Shown here: piece by piece, positions 16,261 to 25,789 of the stretch
Layout of the letters: every line of letters begins with the position of its first letter
How positions within the stretch are numbered: position 1 is the first letter of the stretch
Origin: Klebsiella michiganensis
GTDB lineage: Bacteria; Pseudomonadota; Gammaproteobacteria; Enterobacterales; Enterobacteriaceae
DNA: 64,000 nt
Direction of reading: 5' to 3'
Assembly: GCA_000963575.1 (NCBI GenBank)
Contig: CP011077.1
Coordinates: 3,224,001-3,288,000, forward strand
Notes under the pieces: generated by a model
The model's input: only the letters and a program-made list of their open reading frames with translations
What the model was told of the DNA's origin: nothing
The model's database searches: none
Made by a program: the position numbers and the translations under genes

Positions 16261-17484
16261 TCAATGTGCTAACGGGGGACGTTTTTTGGCGTCAACCACC
16301 GCCCAGGTGTGGATCAGCAGGCCGAAGACCGCCAGAATTGCGCCCACCCAGCCGGTGGACTCCCAGCCAAAGCCCGCGGAAATAGTCACCCCGCCAAGCC
16401 AGGCGCCTAACGCGTTGGCGATGTTAAACGCCGAATGATTCATCGCCGCCGCCATAGTTTGTGCATCTCCGGCGACGTCCATCAGGCGGATTTGCAGCAC
16501 CGAAGAAAGCGACACCATCGTGCCCACCAGCATCACGGTGACAGCGCCCAGCCACGGATAATGTGAGGTGTAAACATAGGCACTGAGTACCAGGATCGCC
16601 CAAATCAGCAGCAGGCGGACGGTTTTCTCCAGCCCGCGATCTGCCAGCCGACCCCCTACGATATTGCCGACAATCATACCCAGACCGAACATCGACAGGA
16701 TCACCGGGATCATCCCCACCGACTGATGCGCCAGCTCCAGCATGGTGGGCTTCACGTAGCTGAAGACGGAGAACATTCCGCCGCTGCCAATAGCGCCAAT
16801 AGCCAGCGTCAGCAGCACCTGCTTACGCGTCAGGGCGGTCAGCTCACGCAGCGGGCTGGCGTCTTTATCTCCGGCCCGCCACGGCACCCAGGCCCGAACC
16901 AGAATCAGCGTCAATACCGCCAGGCCACCGACGATGGCAAACGCGCTGCGCCAGCCGAACAGTTGCCCAATGGCCGCCACCGCAGGCACGCCGAGCAAGT
17001 TGGCTATCGTCAGGCCCAGCAGCACCATCGACACCGCCTGCGCGCGCTTCGAGCGTTCAACGAGGCTTGCGGCCAGCAGAGCCGCTACGCCGAAGAAGGT
17101 GCCATGCGGGAAACCGGCCAGGAAGCGCGCCAGCATCATGGAGTAGTACCCTGGCGCAAAAGCGCTCAGCAGGTTACCAACGGCAAACATCGCCATCAGG
17201 GCAATCAGAAAATCACGCCGCGCCATGCGGGCGCCCAGCACCGCCAGCAGCGGAGCCCCGACCACCACGCCCAGCGCATAAATGCTGATCAGGTGGCCCG
17301 CGGAGGGGATCGAGACGTGCAGCCCGTTTGCGGCATCGGGCAGCAATCCCATGATGACGAACTCGCCGGTACCGATGGCGAAACCGCCCATGCCGAGCGC
17401 AAACAGCGCTTTCAGCAGCCCCGATCGCGACAGGGAAACTGTCTCAGCCCCTTGTTCAAGGGCTTGTTCATTAGGTGATGACAT
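16261..17484 (-). CDS. MFS transporter, DHA1 family (AraJ/YdhP-like)
   Basis: The protein has 407 residues from the ATG at 17482-17484 (MSSPNEQALEQG). The upstream ten codons are not needed. Twelve membrane helices are evident. The family opening is LFALGMGGFAIGTGEFVIMGLLP, and the motif-A-like loop is GARMARRDFLIALM. AraJ/YdhP-type members are efflux pumps for sugars, purines or drugs. The gene is the first of a two-gene unit with the GlcG/HbpS-like gene. The substrate is unknown. Confidence 0.88.
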   Translation of the reverse strand: MSSPNEQALEQGAETVSLSRSGLLKALFALGMGGFAIGTGEFVIMGLLPDAANGLHVSIPSAGHLISIYALGVVVGAPLLAVLGARMARRDFLIALMAMFAVGNLLSAFAPGYYSMMLARFLAGFPHGTFFGVAALLAASLVERSKRAQAVSMVLLGLTIANLLGVPAVAAIGQLFGWRSAFAIVGGLAVLTLILVRAWVPWRAGDKDASPLRELTALTRKQVLLTLAIGAIGSGGMFSVFSYVKPTMLELAHQSVGMIPVILSMFGLGMIVGNIVGGRLADRGLEKTVRLLLIWAILVLSAYVYTSHYPWLGAVTVMLVGTMVSLSSVLQIRLMDVAGDAQTMAAAMNHSAFNIANALGAWLGGVTISAGFGWESTGWVGAILAVFGLLIHTWAVVDAKKRPPLAH

Positions 17485-17551
17485 AGTTTTTTGACTTGTG
17501 CAGGTGAACAACAAAATACGCCCCGGCGCGGTTCGTCGGGGCGCGAGAGTA

Positions 17552-18553
17552 CTAAAGCGATGTTTTCCGGTGCGGAGGTGCCATAAATTCGGCCCCCAGC
17601 GGGGTGCTAATGTGTTTGTCTAATATCAGGTCGATGTCGTGTTTATCTTCAGCGGTCAATGTCCAGCCGGAAACGTCTTCCACCCCGCTTAATTGTTCAG
17701 GACGGCGAGCGCCCCACAGCGCGATGGTAGGCCCGGCATCAAGCACCCAGCGCAGCGCCAGAGCCATCACGCTCTTGCCGTAACGCTCTGCGGCAAACGC
17801 TTTCAACGTTTCGACCGCGGCCAGATACTGTGCAAAGCGCGGCGGCTGGAATTTAGGATCGAAACTGCGCAGGTCACCTTCACCAAACACAGTTTCCGGC
17901 GTCATGCGGCCGGACAGCAGGCCACGGCAAATCGCACCGTAGGCCAGCACGACCATCTGGTGGTATTTCGCATACGGCAGCAGATCTGTTTCGGTTGCAC
18001 CGCGTTCAAACAGGTTGAGCGGCGGCTGCATGGTTGCCAACGGCGCGGCGCTGCGGAATCTGTCCATCTGTGCTGGCGAATAGTTGCTCACGCCGAGGGC
18101 GCGGAATTTCCCCTGCTGATGCAGCGTTTCCAGCACGCGCGCGGTTTCGTCTATAGCCACTAAATCGTCCGGCCAGTGAACCTGGTAGAGGTCAATGTAA
18201 TCCGTTTGCAGGCGGCGAAGCGAGTCTTCAATTTCCTGGCGAATGCGCTGCGGCGTGGAATTACGCGTAACCCGCCCGGCGTCGTCCCAGTCCAGCGCCA
18301 CTTTGGTGGCAATAATCGCCTTGTCCCGACGACCGACCAGCGCTTTGCCCACTACCTCTTCTGAGTGCCCGAAGCCGTAAACTGGCGCGGTGTCGATAAG
18401 GTTGATGCCGCATTCCAGCGCTGCATGCAGCGTCGCTATCGATTGCTCGTCGTTACTGCCGCCCCACATACTGCCGCCAATGGCCCACGTTCCCAGGCCG
18501 ATACGGCTGACCGGCTCAGAGATGCCCGCGATGTGAATCGTTTCGATTGCCAT
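17552..18553 (-). CDS. Aldo/keto reductase
   Basis: This 333-residue NADPH-dependent oxidoreductase has the AKR catalytic tetrad visible: D54 and Y59 in DTAPVYG, K84 in ATKVAL, and H126 in YQVHWPD. The coenzyme region is near the C-terminus (ALRWVLDAGPTIALWGARRPEQL). The substrate is an unidentified aldehyde or ketone sugar derivative. A LysR gene lies divergent across a 71-bp gap containing a LysR-type inverted repeat, so the regulator probably controls this gene. Confidence 0.92.
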   Translation of the reverse strand: MAIETIHIAGISEPVSRIGLGTWAIGGSMWGGSNDEQSIATLHAALECGINLIDTAPVYGFGHSEEVVGKALVGRRDKAIIATKVALDWDDAGRVTRNSTPQRIRQEIEDSLRRLQTDYIDLYQVHWPDDLVAIDETARVLETLHQQGKFRALGVSNYSPAQMDRFRSAAPLATMQPPLNLFERGATETDLLPYAKYHQMVVLAYGAICRGLLSGRMTPETVFGEGDLRSFDPKFQPPRFAQYLAAVETLKAFAAERYGKSVMALALRWVLDAGPTIALWGARRPEQLSGVEDVSGWTLTAEDKHDIDLILDKHISTPLGAEFMAPPHRKTSL

Positions 18554-18598
18554 GATTTACCCCTGTCTGTTCTGTGAACTTATAATAACTCATGTTAA

Positions 18599-18615
18599 GT
18601 TGAATTTATTTCAAC
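18599..18615. promoter_or_regulatory. Candidate LysR-type operator
   Basis: GTTGAATTTATTTCAAC is a 6-5-6 inverted repeat in the short space between the divergent aldo/keto reductase and LysR genes. The position and symmetry fit a LysR recognition site. No experiment is implied. Confidence 0.5.
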
Positions 18616-18624
18616 GAACCCTTG

Positions 18625-19554
18625 ATGACAGAGGCCCCTTTTATGCCCGCTCCGGTCCGCGGTGAACTCGCCGATCTCAACGTTTTTTTAACTATCTGTC
18701 GCCGCAAAAGCTTCCGCCTGGCGGCCTCTGAGCTGGGTGTGTCTACTTCTGCGCTAAGCCATACTATGCGCGGGCTGGAGGAGAGGCTCGGCGTTCGCCT
18801 GTTAAACCGCACCAGCCGTTCCGTGGTACCCACCGACGCCGGTGAAGCGCTGCTTGGGCATCTGGAAACCGGCTTTTCCCATATCCGTATGGCGCTCGAT
18901 GAGCTGGATCACTACCGCGAGTCCCCGGTCGGGCGATTGCGGATCAACATTCCGCGAGATGCCGCTCAGCTGCTGTTTGCGCCAGTGCTGGCAAAGTTTA
19001 TGGCTATGTATCCGCGGCTGCAGATGGAGATTACCGTCGATAACACGCTGGTTGATATTATCGGCAGCGGCTATGACGCCGGGATTCGCTACGGGGAGAG
19101 CGTCCCCAAAGACATGATTGCGATGCCGGTGACGCGCAAGCTGAGGTGGATAGTGGTTGCCTCACCTCAGTATTTAACCAATACCGCGCACCTCCCGCTG
19201 GAAAAACCGGACGATCTCTTCCAGCACCAGTGCATCCGTATGCGACTCGGCAACGGCACGCTGTACAAATGGGAGCTTAACCGGGGCAAAGAGGCGCTGG
19301 CACTGGATGTGCCAGGCTCGCTGATTCTCAATGAGAGCGAAATGATCATTGATACCGCCTTAAACGGCTTCGGGCTGGCGTATTGCCTGGATGTGCGAGT
19401 GCGCCCTCTGCTGGAAAGCGGGCAACTGGTGCAGGCGATTCCGGAATGGGTTTGTGAAGATGAGCCCATGGTAATGTATTACCCCAGCCGCAGGCAGCTT
19501 CATCCCGGCTTAAGAAGGCTTATCGAGATGATGCGTGAGGCCACGCTGTACTAA
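18625..19554 (+). CDS. LysR-family transcriptional regulator
   Basis: The 309-residue protein starts at the ATG at 18625; a TTG just before it is also possible. It has the LysR winged helix (LNVFLTICRRKSFRLAASELGVSTSALSHTM) and the CrgA/AaeR-like effector domain (PVGRLRINIPRDAAQLLF). It is divergent from the aldo/keto reductase and probably regulates it. The effector is unknown. Confidence 0.9.
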   Translation: MTEAPFMPAPVRGELADLNVFLTICRRKSFRLAASELGVSTSALSHTMRGLEERLGVRLLNRTSRSVVPTDAGEALLGHLETGFSHIRMALDELDHYRESPVGRLRINIPRDAAQLLFAPVLAKFMAMYPRLQMEITVDNTLVDIIGSGYDAGIRYGESVPKDMIAMPVTRKLRWIVVASPQYLTNTAHLPLEKPDDLFQHQCIRMRLGNGTLYKWELNRGKEALALDVPGSLILNESEMIIDTALNGFGLAYCLDVRVRPLLESGQLVQAIPEWVCEDEPMVMYYPSRRQLHPGLRRLIEMMREATLY

Positions 19555-19721
19555 AAATATTTCATATTAATAATCAATAAGTAAACCTTCATTCATGCGC
19601 CATTGAATTTAAATAGCTTGCAATAACATAGTGCACTATTTAAATTCACCCGCAGTCACCGCCGCATCAGGCGAGCCACTTCCAATTAAATAGCACGCGA
19701 TACAATCGCAAAGGAGATAAT

Positions 19722-20732
19722 ATGTCACGCTCATTACTACTCGCCATGGGTTTAACCGCTTCCAGCCTTGCCTCTGCTTATGCCGCCGATGTGCCTGTCC
19801 CGACGGTTGGCGTGAGTAAATTCCTTTCCGCTTTAAACAGCGGAGGCGGTAAACCCATCGAGCAGCTCTCCCCGCAGGCTGCGCGGCAGGTACTGATCGG
19901 CGCCCAGAAAGGGGCAACCCTGCCCGCCGCCGAGGTCTCTGAAAAGACGATTACCGTGGGCGGCAAGCCGCTGACGCTGACCATCGTTAAGCCGAAAAAC
20001 GCCAGCGGCACGCTGCCGGTGTTTATGTTCTTCCACGGCGGCGGCTGGGTGCTGGGCGACTTCCAGACCCATGAACGCCTGGTGCGTGATTTAGTGGTCG
20101 AATCGGGCGCTGCGGCGGTGTTCGTTAACTACACCCCGTCGCCGGAAGCGCACTTCCCTGTCGCCATCAACCAGGCCTATGAAGCCACCCGCTGGGTTGC
20201 CGAACACGGCAGCGAAATTGGCGTGGACGGCAGCCGCCTGGCGCTGGCCGGGAACAGCGTGGGTGGGAATATGGTTGCCGCCGTCGCCCTGCAGGCCAAA
20301 GCGCAGCATACCCCGGCGATTCGCTACCAGGTCATGCTTTGGCCGGTGACCGACGCGCGCTTTGATACCGGATCTTATAACCAGTTCTCAAACGGCTATT
20401 TCCTCAGCAAGAACATGATGAAATGGTTCTGGGATAACTACACCACGAACGAGAGCGACCGCCGCAACATCCTGGCTTCACCGCTGGAGGCCAGCCGCGA
20501 GCAGCTGAAAGGCCTGCCGCCAACATTGATTCAGACGGCGGAACTGGACGTGCTGCGCGATGAAGGCGAAGCTTTTGGCCGTAAGCTCGACGCGGCGGGC
20601 GTGCCGGTGACAGTGACCCGCTATAACGGCATGATCCACGACTACGGTTTATTGAATGCTATCAGCGGAGAACCCACCGTCCGTACCGCCATTGCGCAGG
20701 CCGCAGGGGAACTACGCGCTCATCTGAACTGA
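19722..20732 (+). CDS. Exported alpha/beta-hydrolase (hormone-sensitive-lipase type esterase)
   Basis: The 336-residue protein has a clear signal peptide (residues 1-21, ending SAYAA). The oxyanion-hole motif is HGGG (105-108). The nucleophile elbow is GNSVGG with S179, a variant of the usual GDSAGG. The remaining triad members are likely D276 (ELDVLRDEG) and H306 (MIHDYG). It hydrolyses short-chain esters, probably in the periplasm. Export is unusual for this cytosolic-rich family. It has its own promoter region and stands alone. Confidence 0.9.
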   Translation: MSRSLLLAMGLTASSLASAYAADVPVPTVGVSKFLSALNSGGGKPIEQLSPQAARQVLIGAQKGATLPAAEVSEKTITVGGKPLTLTIVKPKNASGTLPVFMFFHGGGWVLGDFQTHERLVRDLVVESGAAAVFVNYTPSPEAHFPVAINQAYEATRWVAEHGSEIGVDGSRLALAGNSVGGNMVAAVALQAKAQHTPAIRYQVMLWPVTDARFDTGSYNQFSNGYFLSKNMMKWFWDNYTTNESDRRNILASPLEASREQLKGLPPTLIQTAELDVLRDEGEAFGRKLDAAGVPVTVTRYNGMIHDYGLLNAISGEPTVRTAIAQAAGELRAHLN

Positions 20733-20829
20733 GTCCAGCCCGGCATTTGGGGGTACGAGAGTTATCCCCTTTTGCCTTCACCTGCCCCATCGATGGGGCA
20801 AATAATTCATCTCCCGGCATTGCGGGGGG

Positions 20830-20843
20830 TTGATATAGGTCAA
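20830..20843 (+). promoter_or_regulatory. Candidate FNR-type site
   Basis: TTGATATAGGTCAA matches the FNR consensus TTGATNNNNATCAA at all but one defined position. It lies upstream of a small exported protein gene. A weak -10 (AAGATA, 20866-20871) sits at the distance expected for an FNR-activated promoter. This is inference from sequence only. Confidence 0.4.
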
Positions 20844-20948
20844 CGTGACGGCCCACGGAAAGCGCAAGATACCCACCCGCGAATAATAGAATTTATATTA
20901 TCCCGAACAGAAATTAACCATTAATAATGACAGATGAGTGAATGACTG

Positions 20949-21242
20949 ATGAGCAAGCTGAAAATGTTGGTCCTGTCGCTGGGCCTGGTCAGTGGCCTGG
21001 CAAGCGCTGCCCTGCCGCTGTTCAATGGACAGGGTGCGCCGGGCGAGGTACATATCGATAACGGGGGGCCGGTCTATCTTAACGGCAAGCAAATGGCGCT
21101 GAAGAAGGTCAACGACAGCTTCTATGAGGCGCGCGGCCAGGGCGTGGTGTTATCGATTGCCGTGATGCCGGACGGCAGTCCTTCCGTCAGTTGGACGGGT
21201 AAACACCGGGCCCACGGGGAAATTATTCCGGCAGAAAAGTGA
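20949..21242 (+). CDS. Small exported protein of unknown function
   Basis: The 97-residue protein has a signal peptide (residues 1-20, ending GLASA). The mature part is about 77 residues with short beta-rich segments (GEVHIDNGGPVYLNGKQM, VVLSIAVMPDGSPSVSWTGKH). It has no cysteine, no lipobox and no family I recognise. The start has only weak ribosome-binding support. A possible FNR site lies about 110 bp upstream. Confidence 0.7.
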   Translation: MSKLKMLVLSLGLVSGLASAALPLFNGQGAPGEVHIDNGGPVYLNGKQMALKKVNDSFYEARGQGVVLSIAVMPDGSPSVSWTGKHRAHGEIIPAEK

Positions 21243-21293
21243 TGCCTCAAGGCTTCCGTTCGGCGGGTGAGAGGGCCTCACCCGCACAGCATC

Positions 21294-21767
21294 TTATTCC
21301 GCTTTGGCAGGCTTCAGGCGCTGGGTCAGACCGCGCAGGAAGTAACGCAGGAACTGATCGCCGCACTCGCGGTAGTTTTTATGATCGGGGTTGCGCATCA
21401 TGGCGGTAATTTCCGGCATAGAGATGCGGAACTGCTGGGCGGTGAGGATCTCCAGCACGTCGTCAGACTTCAGCTCAAAAGCGATACGCAGCTTTTTCAG
21501 AATAATGTTGTTGGTCATCCGGCGCTCGAGCTTCGGCTCCGGCTTGCTTTCATCTTTGCCGCGTTTGAAGTAGATCAGACCGTTAAGAAAGTTTGCCATG
21601 ATCAGATCCGGGCAGGCTTTAAAGCCTTCTTCGTCCTCTTTTTTCAGCCACGGAACGATTTGTTCAGCGGGGACGTCGGTGCCGGTCAGGGCAAGGATCT
21701 TAACGATTCCATCGTTATTCAGGTTCAGCATGTAGCGAACGCTAAGCAGTACATCATTATTCAACAT
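21294..21767 (-). CDS. yehS: DUF1456 protein YehS
   Basis: This 157-residue cytosolic protein contains two DUF1456 repeats of about 70 residues each. The first is MLNNDVLLSVRYMLNLNNDGIVKILAL and the second is RMTNNIILKKLRIAFELKSDDVLEILTA. Each ends in a helix pair with conserved hydrophobic spacing. The length matches E. coli YehS (156). The function is unknown. In E. coli yehS lies in the same map region as mrp and metG. Confidence 0.9.
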   Translation of the reverse strand: MLNNDVLLSVRYMLNLNNDGIVKILALTGTDVPAEQIVPWLKKEDEEGFKACPDLIMANFLNGLIYFKRGKDESKPEPKLERRMTNNIILKKLRIAFELKSDDVLEILTAQQFRISMPEITAMMRNPDHKNYRECGDQFLRYFLRGLTQRLKPAKAE

Positions 21768-21935
21768 GGGACAATCTCAGGAGCCAAAAGCGGGCAGTAT
21801 ATAGAGAAGCGACCGCGTTGTAACAAAAACCGCGCGGATTTGTCCGCCAGAGCCAAATTTGCTGGCGGTGAATTGGCACTCTTCAGGCTTAAGGGTAGAC
21901 TCAATGGGCTAACTTTGATCCTAAAAGGTTCCCCT

Positions 21936-22361
21936 TTGATACTACGACTTTGGCAAGAATCAGATCGTCCCTTCTTACGTACCCTTTATCTTCAAGCTCG
22001 CCGTAAGGCCTGGCCCTGGCTCGACGGCGGCGCCTGGCAGCTCGAAGACTTTGACAGCGCGACGCAGGATGAACGCATCTGGGTAGCAGAAGAAAACGGT
22101 CACCGTATCGGCTTCGCTTCCGTTTGGGTACAGGATAACTTTTTGCACAACCTGTTCGTCAGCCCGGAATATCAGCGAACGGGGGCGGGAAAGGCGCTTC
22201 TGGAGAAAGTACAGGGTGAATTTACCGGCACGGGTTCGCTAAAGTGCCTGGCAAAAAATGAACACGCGATTGAGTTTTATCGGCGTAACGGCTGGCATAT
22301 TGAAGCACCGGGAGACGGGCCGGACGGGGAATACTATTTAATGCATTTTGTGTTGAGGTAG
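21936..22361 (+). CDS. GNAT-family N-acetyltransferase
   Basis: The 141-residue protein has the GNAT core HNLFVSPEYQRTGAGKALLEKV (motif A) and HAIEFYRRNGWHIE (motif B). No ATG is in a good place. The TTG at 21936 follows AAAAGG with suitable spacing and gives the family N-terminus ILRLWQESDRPFLRTLYLQ. A TTG at 21915 is an alternative. The long frame open upstream is antisense to yehS and not coding. The substrate is unknown. Confidence 0.75.
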   Translation: MILRLWQESDRPFLRTLYLQARRKAWPWLDGGAWQLEDFDSATQDERIWVAEENGHRIGFASVWVQDNFLHNLFVSPEYQRTGAGKALLEKVQGEFTGTGSLKCLAKNEHAIEFYRRNGWHIEAPGDGPDGEYYLMHFVLR

Positions 22362-22383
22362 CGCCTCACCTCCTGAAAATAAT

Positions 22384-22431
22384 CTCTCCTCCCCTCACCC
22401 CATCCCTCTCCCCAAAGGGGCGAGGGTGAAA
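22384..22431. repeat. Palindromic repeat (CCCTCTCCC/GGGGCGAGGG family)
   Basis: CTCCCCTCACCCCATCCCTC runs into TCCCCAAAGGGGCGAGGGTG between the convergent GNAT and mrp genes. It is a single copy of the family found at 11425 and elsewhere. Confidence 0.8.
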
Positions 22432-22471
22432 TAAGAAGCAATGTTGCAACCAGGGAAGAGAGATTAAATCT

Positions 22472-23584
22472 TTACACCGCTCTGAAGGCGATCTCGCTTG
22501 GGATCACATCGCCATTCCAGTAAAGCTGAGCCGCCACGCGCCCCGCCAGCTCGCGGTACAGCGTGGTGATATCGCTTTCCGGGCGGTTGATCACCGTCGG
22601 TTTACCGGCATCCAGGTCCTCGCGCAGCGTGATGTGCAGCGGCAACTGCCCCAGCAGCGTGGTGTGGTACTGCTGCGCTAATTTTTCGGCGCCGCCCGTG
22701 CCAAAGATAGGCTCCTGATGGCCGCAGTTGCTGCAAATATGAATGCTCATATTCTCAACTATGCCCACCACCGGCACCTCAACTTTCTCGAACATCACGA
22801 TCCCTTTACGGGCGTCGATCAGCGCGATGTCCTGCGGCGTCGTCACGACCATCGCTCCGGTGACCGGAATGTTTTGCGCCAGCGTCAGCTGGATGTCTCC
22901 GGTGCCCGGAGGCATATCGATCACCAGGTAATCCAGGTCAGGCCACAGGGTTTCCTGCAGCATCTGCATCAGCGCTTTACTGGCCATCGGGCCACGCCAT
23001 ACCATGGCGTTTTCGTCGGTGACCAGGTAGCCAATCGAGTTAGTCGCCAGGCCGTGTGCCACGATTGGCGCCATGTGCTTGCCGTCCGGCGACGTTGGGC
23101 GTTCATGTTCAGCGCCCAGCATGGTGGGGATCGACGGGCCGTAAATATCGGCATCCAGAATACCGACTTTGGCCCCTTCGGCCGCCAGCGCCAGCGCCAT
23201 GTTTACCGCGGTGGTCGATTTACCCACCCCGCCTTTGCCGGAGCTAACGGCAATGATGTTTTTGACGCCGTTAATGCCGGGCTGGTTTTTCACCCGTTTC
23301 AGCGTGGCAATGTGATGACTTAGCTTCCAGTCCACCGCTTTTGCGCCGGTTATCCGCAGCAGGTCAGAGCTACATGTCTCTTTTAAGGCGTCAAACCCGC
23401 TTTGCCAGGCGAACGGCATCTGCAGTTCAACGTGCAGCGTGTCGTCAAGCATGGCCACATGGTGCAGCGCTTTCAACGCGGTAAGATTGTGCTTCAAGGT
23501 AGGGTGCTGAAAATTGGCCAGGGTCCCGGCGACCATCGCGCGTAGCTGTTCCGGGGACTTGCTGGACGGGGATTGCGAATTCAT
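22472..23584 (-). CDS. mrp: Iron-sulfur cluster carrier protein Mrp (ApbC)
   Basis: The 370-residue P-loop NTPase carries and transfers [4Fe-4S] clusters to apo-proteins. It has an N-terminal DUF59/MIP18-like domain (1-95), then a deviant Walker A (SSGKGGVGKST near residue 114) and a CxxC cluster-binding motif (CSNCGHQ). The length agrees with E. coli Mrp (369). It is divergent from metG, exactly as in E. coli. Confidence 0.97.
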   Translation of the reverse strand: MNSQSPSSKSPEQLRAMVAGTLANFQHPTLKHNLTALKALHHVAMLDDTLHVELQMPFAWQSGFDALKETCSSDLLRITGAKAVDWKLSHHIATLKRVKNQPGINGVKNIIAVSSGKGGVGKSTTAVNMALALAAEGAKVGILDADIYGPSIPTMLGAEHERPTSPDGKHMAPIVAHGLATNSIGYLVTDENAMVWRGPMASKALMQMLQETLWPDLDYLVIDMPPGTGDIQLTLAQNIPVTGAMVVTTPQDIALIDARKGIVMFEKVEVPVVGIVENMSIHICSNCGHQEPIFGTGGAEKLAQQYHTTLLGQLPLHITLREDLDAGKPTVINRPESDITTLYRELAGRVAAQLYWNGDVIPSEIAFRAV

Positions 23585-23746
23585 CCCGACTCCTTATGTT
23601 TTTATCGGACATTGCAATCCGCTAAGCATACCAGAAACCACGCCGCCTATTCATGTGCGGTTATTGCGGGCTTTGGGGTTACTAAACAATTGCCAATCCG
23701 GTAATATCAAATCCCCTTTTTTAAATCAGAAGATGCAATTCCCACT

Positions 23747-25783
23747 ATGACTCAACCCGCGAAAAAAATATTGGTAACGTGCGCCCTGCCGTACGCAAAC
23801 GGCTCAATCCACCTCGGTCACATGCTGGAGCATATTCAGGCTGATGTCTGGGTCCGTTACCAACGAATGCGCGGCAACGAGGTTAACTTCATCTGCGCAG
23901 ACGATGCCCACGGCACGCCTATTATGCTGAAAGCTCAGCAGCTGGGGATTACCCCGGAGCAGATGATTGCCGAAATGAGTCAGGAGCATCAGACTGATTT
24001 TGCAGGCTTTAACATCAGCTATGATAACTACCACTCTACCCACAGCGACGAAAACCGTGAGCTGTCGGAGCTGATTTATGGCCGCCTGAAAGAGAACGGT
24101 TTTATTAAAAACCGCACTATTTCTCAGCTCTACGATCCGGAAAAAGGCATGTTCCTGCCGGACCGTTTTGTCAAAGGCACCTGCCCGAAATGTAAAGCCC
24201 CGGATCAGTACGGCGATAACTGCGAAGTATGCGGTTCAACCTATAGCCCAACCGAACTTATCGATCCGAAATCCGTGGTGTCCGGCGCCACGCCTGAGAT
24301 GCGTGATTCCGAGCACTTCTTCTTCGACCTGCCGTCCTTCAGCGAAATGCTGCAGGCCTGGACCCGCAGCGGCGCGCTGCAGGAGCAGGTTGCTAACAAG
24401 ATGCAGGAATGGTTCGAGTCCGGTCTGCAACAGTGGGATATTTCCCGCGATGCGCCTTACTTCGGCTTCGAAATCCCGAATGCACCGGGCAAGTACTTCT
24501 ACGTCTGGCTGGATGCGCCAATCGGCTACATGGGTTCCTTTAAGAACCTGTGCGACAAACGCGGCGACACCACCAGCTTCGACGAGTACTGGAAGAAAGA
24601 CTCCACGACCGAGCTGTATCACTTCATCGGCAAAGACATCGTTTACTTCCACAGCCTGTTCTGGCCGGCCATGCTGGAAGGCAGCAACTTCCGCAAGCCA
24701 ACCAACCTGTTTGTTCACGGTTATGTGACGGTTAACGGCGCGAAGATGTCCAAATCTCGCGGGACCTTTATCAAAGCCAGCACCTGGCTGAAGCACTTCG
24801 ATGCCGACAGCCTGCGCTACTACTACACGGCGAAGCTCTCTTCCCGTATCGACGATATCGACCTTAACCTGGAAGACTTCGTGCAGCGCGTGAACAGCGA
24901 CATCGTCAACAAAGTGGTTAACCTTGCGTCGCGTAACGCCGGCTTTATTGCCAAGCGTTTTGACGGCGTGTTGGCCGCAGACATTGCCGACGCAGAGCTG
25001 TACAAAACCTTCACCGATGCCGCAGAAAGCATCGGCGAAGCGTGGGACAGCCGCGAATTTGGCCGTGCAATCCGCGAAATTATGGCGCTGGCGGATATCG
25101 CTAACCGCTACGTGGACGAGCAGGCTCCGTGGGTGGTGGCTAAACAGGAAGGCCGCGACGCCGATCTGCAGGCCATTTGCTCCATGGGCATTAACCTGTT
25201 CCGCGTGCTGATGACTTACCTGAAGCCGGTTCTGCCGTCGCTCACCGAACGCGCGGAAGCATTCCTGAATGCCGAACTAAGCTGGGATAGCATCGCTACG
25301 CCGCTGCTGAACCACAAAGTGAACAGCTTCAAGGCGCTGTATAACCGCATTGAAACCAAACAGGTGGAAGCTCTGGTGGAAGCATCTAAAGAAGAAGTGA
25401 AGGCGCTGAATTCTACGCCGGTAACCGGCCCGCTGGCGGACGATCCGATTCAGGAGACCATCACCTTTGATGACTTCGCGAAAGTGGATATGCGCATTGC
25501 GCTGATTGAGAAAGCAGAATTCGTGGACGGCTCCGACAAGCTGCTGCGTCTGACGCTGGATCTTGGCGGTGAGAAACGCAATGTCTTCTCCGGCATTCGT
25601 ACAGCCTACCCGGATCCGTCTAAGCTGGAAGGTCGCCTGACCGTGATGGTGGCCAACCTCGCACCGCGGAAGATGCGCTTTGGCGTGTCGGAAGGGATGG
25701 TGATGGCCGCAGGTCCCGGCGGGAAAGACATCTTCCTGCTGAGCCCGGACAGCGGTGCTCAGCCTGGTATGGCGGTTAAGTAA
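23747..25783 (+). CDS. metG: Methionine-tRNA ligase
   Basis: The 678-residue class I synthetase charges tRNA-Met. The HIGH-type motif is HLGH (22-25), the KMSKS motif appears as KMSKS in NGAKMSKSRGTF, and a zinc knuckle is formed by CPKCKAPDQYGDNCEVC. An anticodon-binding helical domain follows, and the C-terminal 110 residues form the tRNA-binding/dimer domain (KVDMRIALIEKAEFVDGSDKLL). The length matches E. coli (677). It is divergent from mrp and followed by a repeat array. Confidence 0.98.
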   Translation: MTQPAKKILVTCALPYANGSIHLGHMLEHIQADVWVRYQRMRGNEVNFICADDAHGTPIMLKAQQLGITPEQMIAEMSQEHQTDFAGFNISYDNYHSTHSDENRELSELIYGRLKENGFIKNRTISQLYDPEKGMFLPDRFVKGTCPKCKAPDQYGDNCEVCGSTYSPTELIDPKSVVSGATPEMRDSEHFFFDLPSFSEMLQAWTRSGALQEQVANKMQEWFESGLQQWDISRDAPYFGFEIPNAPGKYFYVWLDAPIGYMGSFKNLCDKRGDTTSFDEYWKKDSTTELYHFIGKDIVYFHSLFWPAMLEGSNFRKPTNLFVHGYVTVNGAKMSKSRGTFIKASTWLKHFDADSLRYYYTAKLSSRIDDIDLNLEDFVQRVNSDIVNKVVNLASRNAGFIAKRFDGVLAADIADAELYKTFTDAAESIGEAWDSREFGRAIREIMALADIANRYVDEQAPWVVAKQEGRDADLQAICSMGINLFRVLMTYLKPVLPSLTERAEAFLNAELSWDSIATPLLNHKVNSFKALYNRIETKQVEALVEASKEEVKALNSTPVTGPLADDPIQETITFDDFAKVDMRIALIEKAEFVDGSDKLLRLTLDLGGEKRNVFSGIRTAYPDPSKLEGRLTVMVANLAPRKMRFGVSEGMVMAAGPGGKDIFLLSPDSGAQPGMAVK

Positions 25784-25789
25784 GCCCTT

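Noticed and set aside
21267..21935. Long plus-strand frame upstream of the GNAT gene
   Set aside because: It is antisense to yehS, which is a clear gene, and only its last 141 codons look like a protein.
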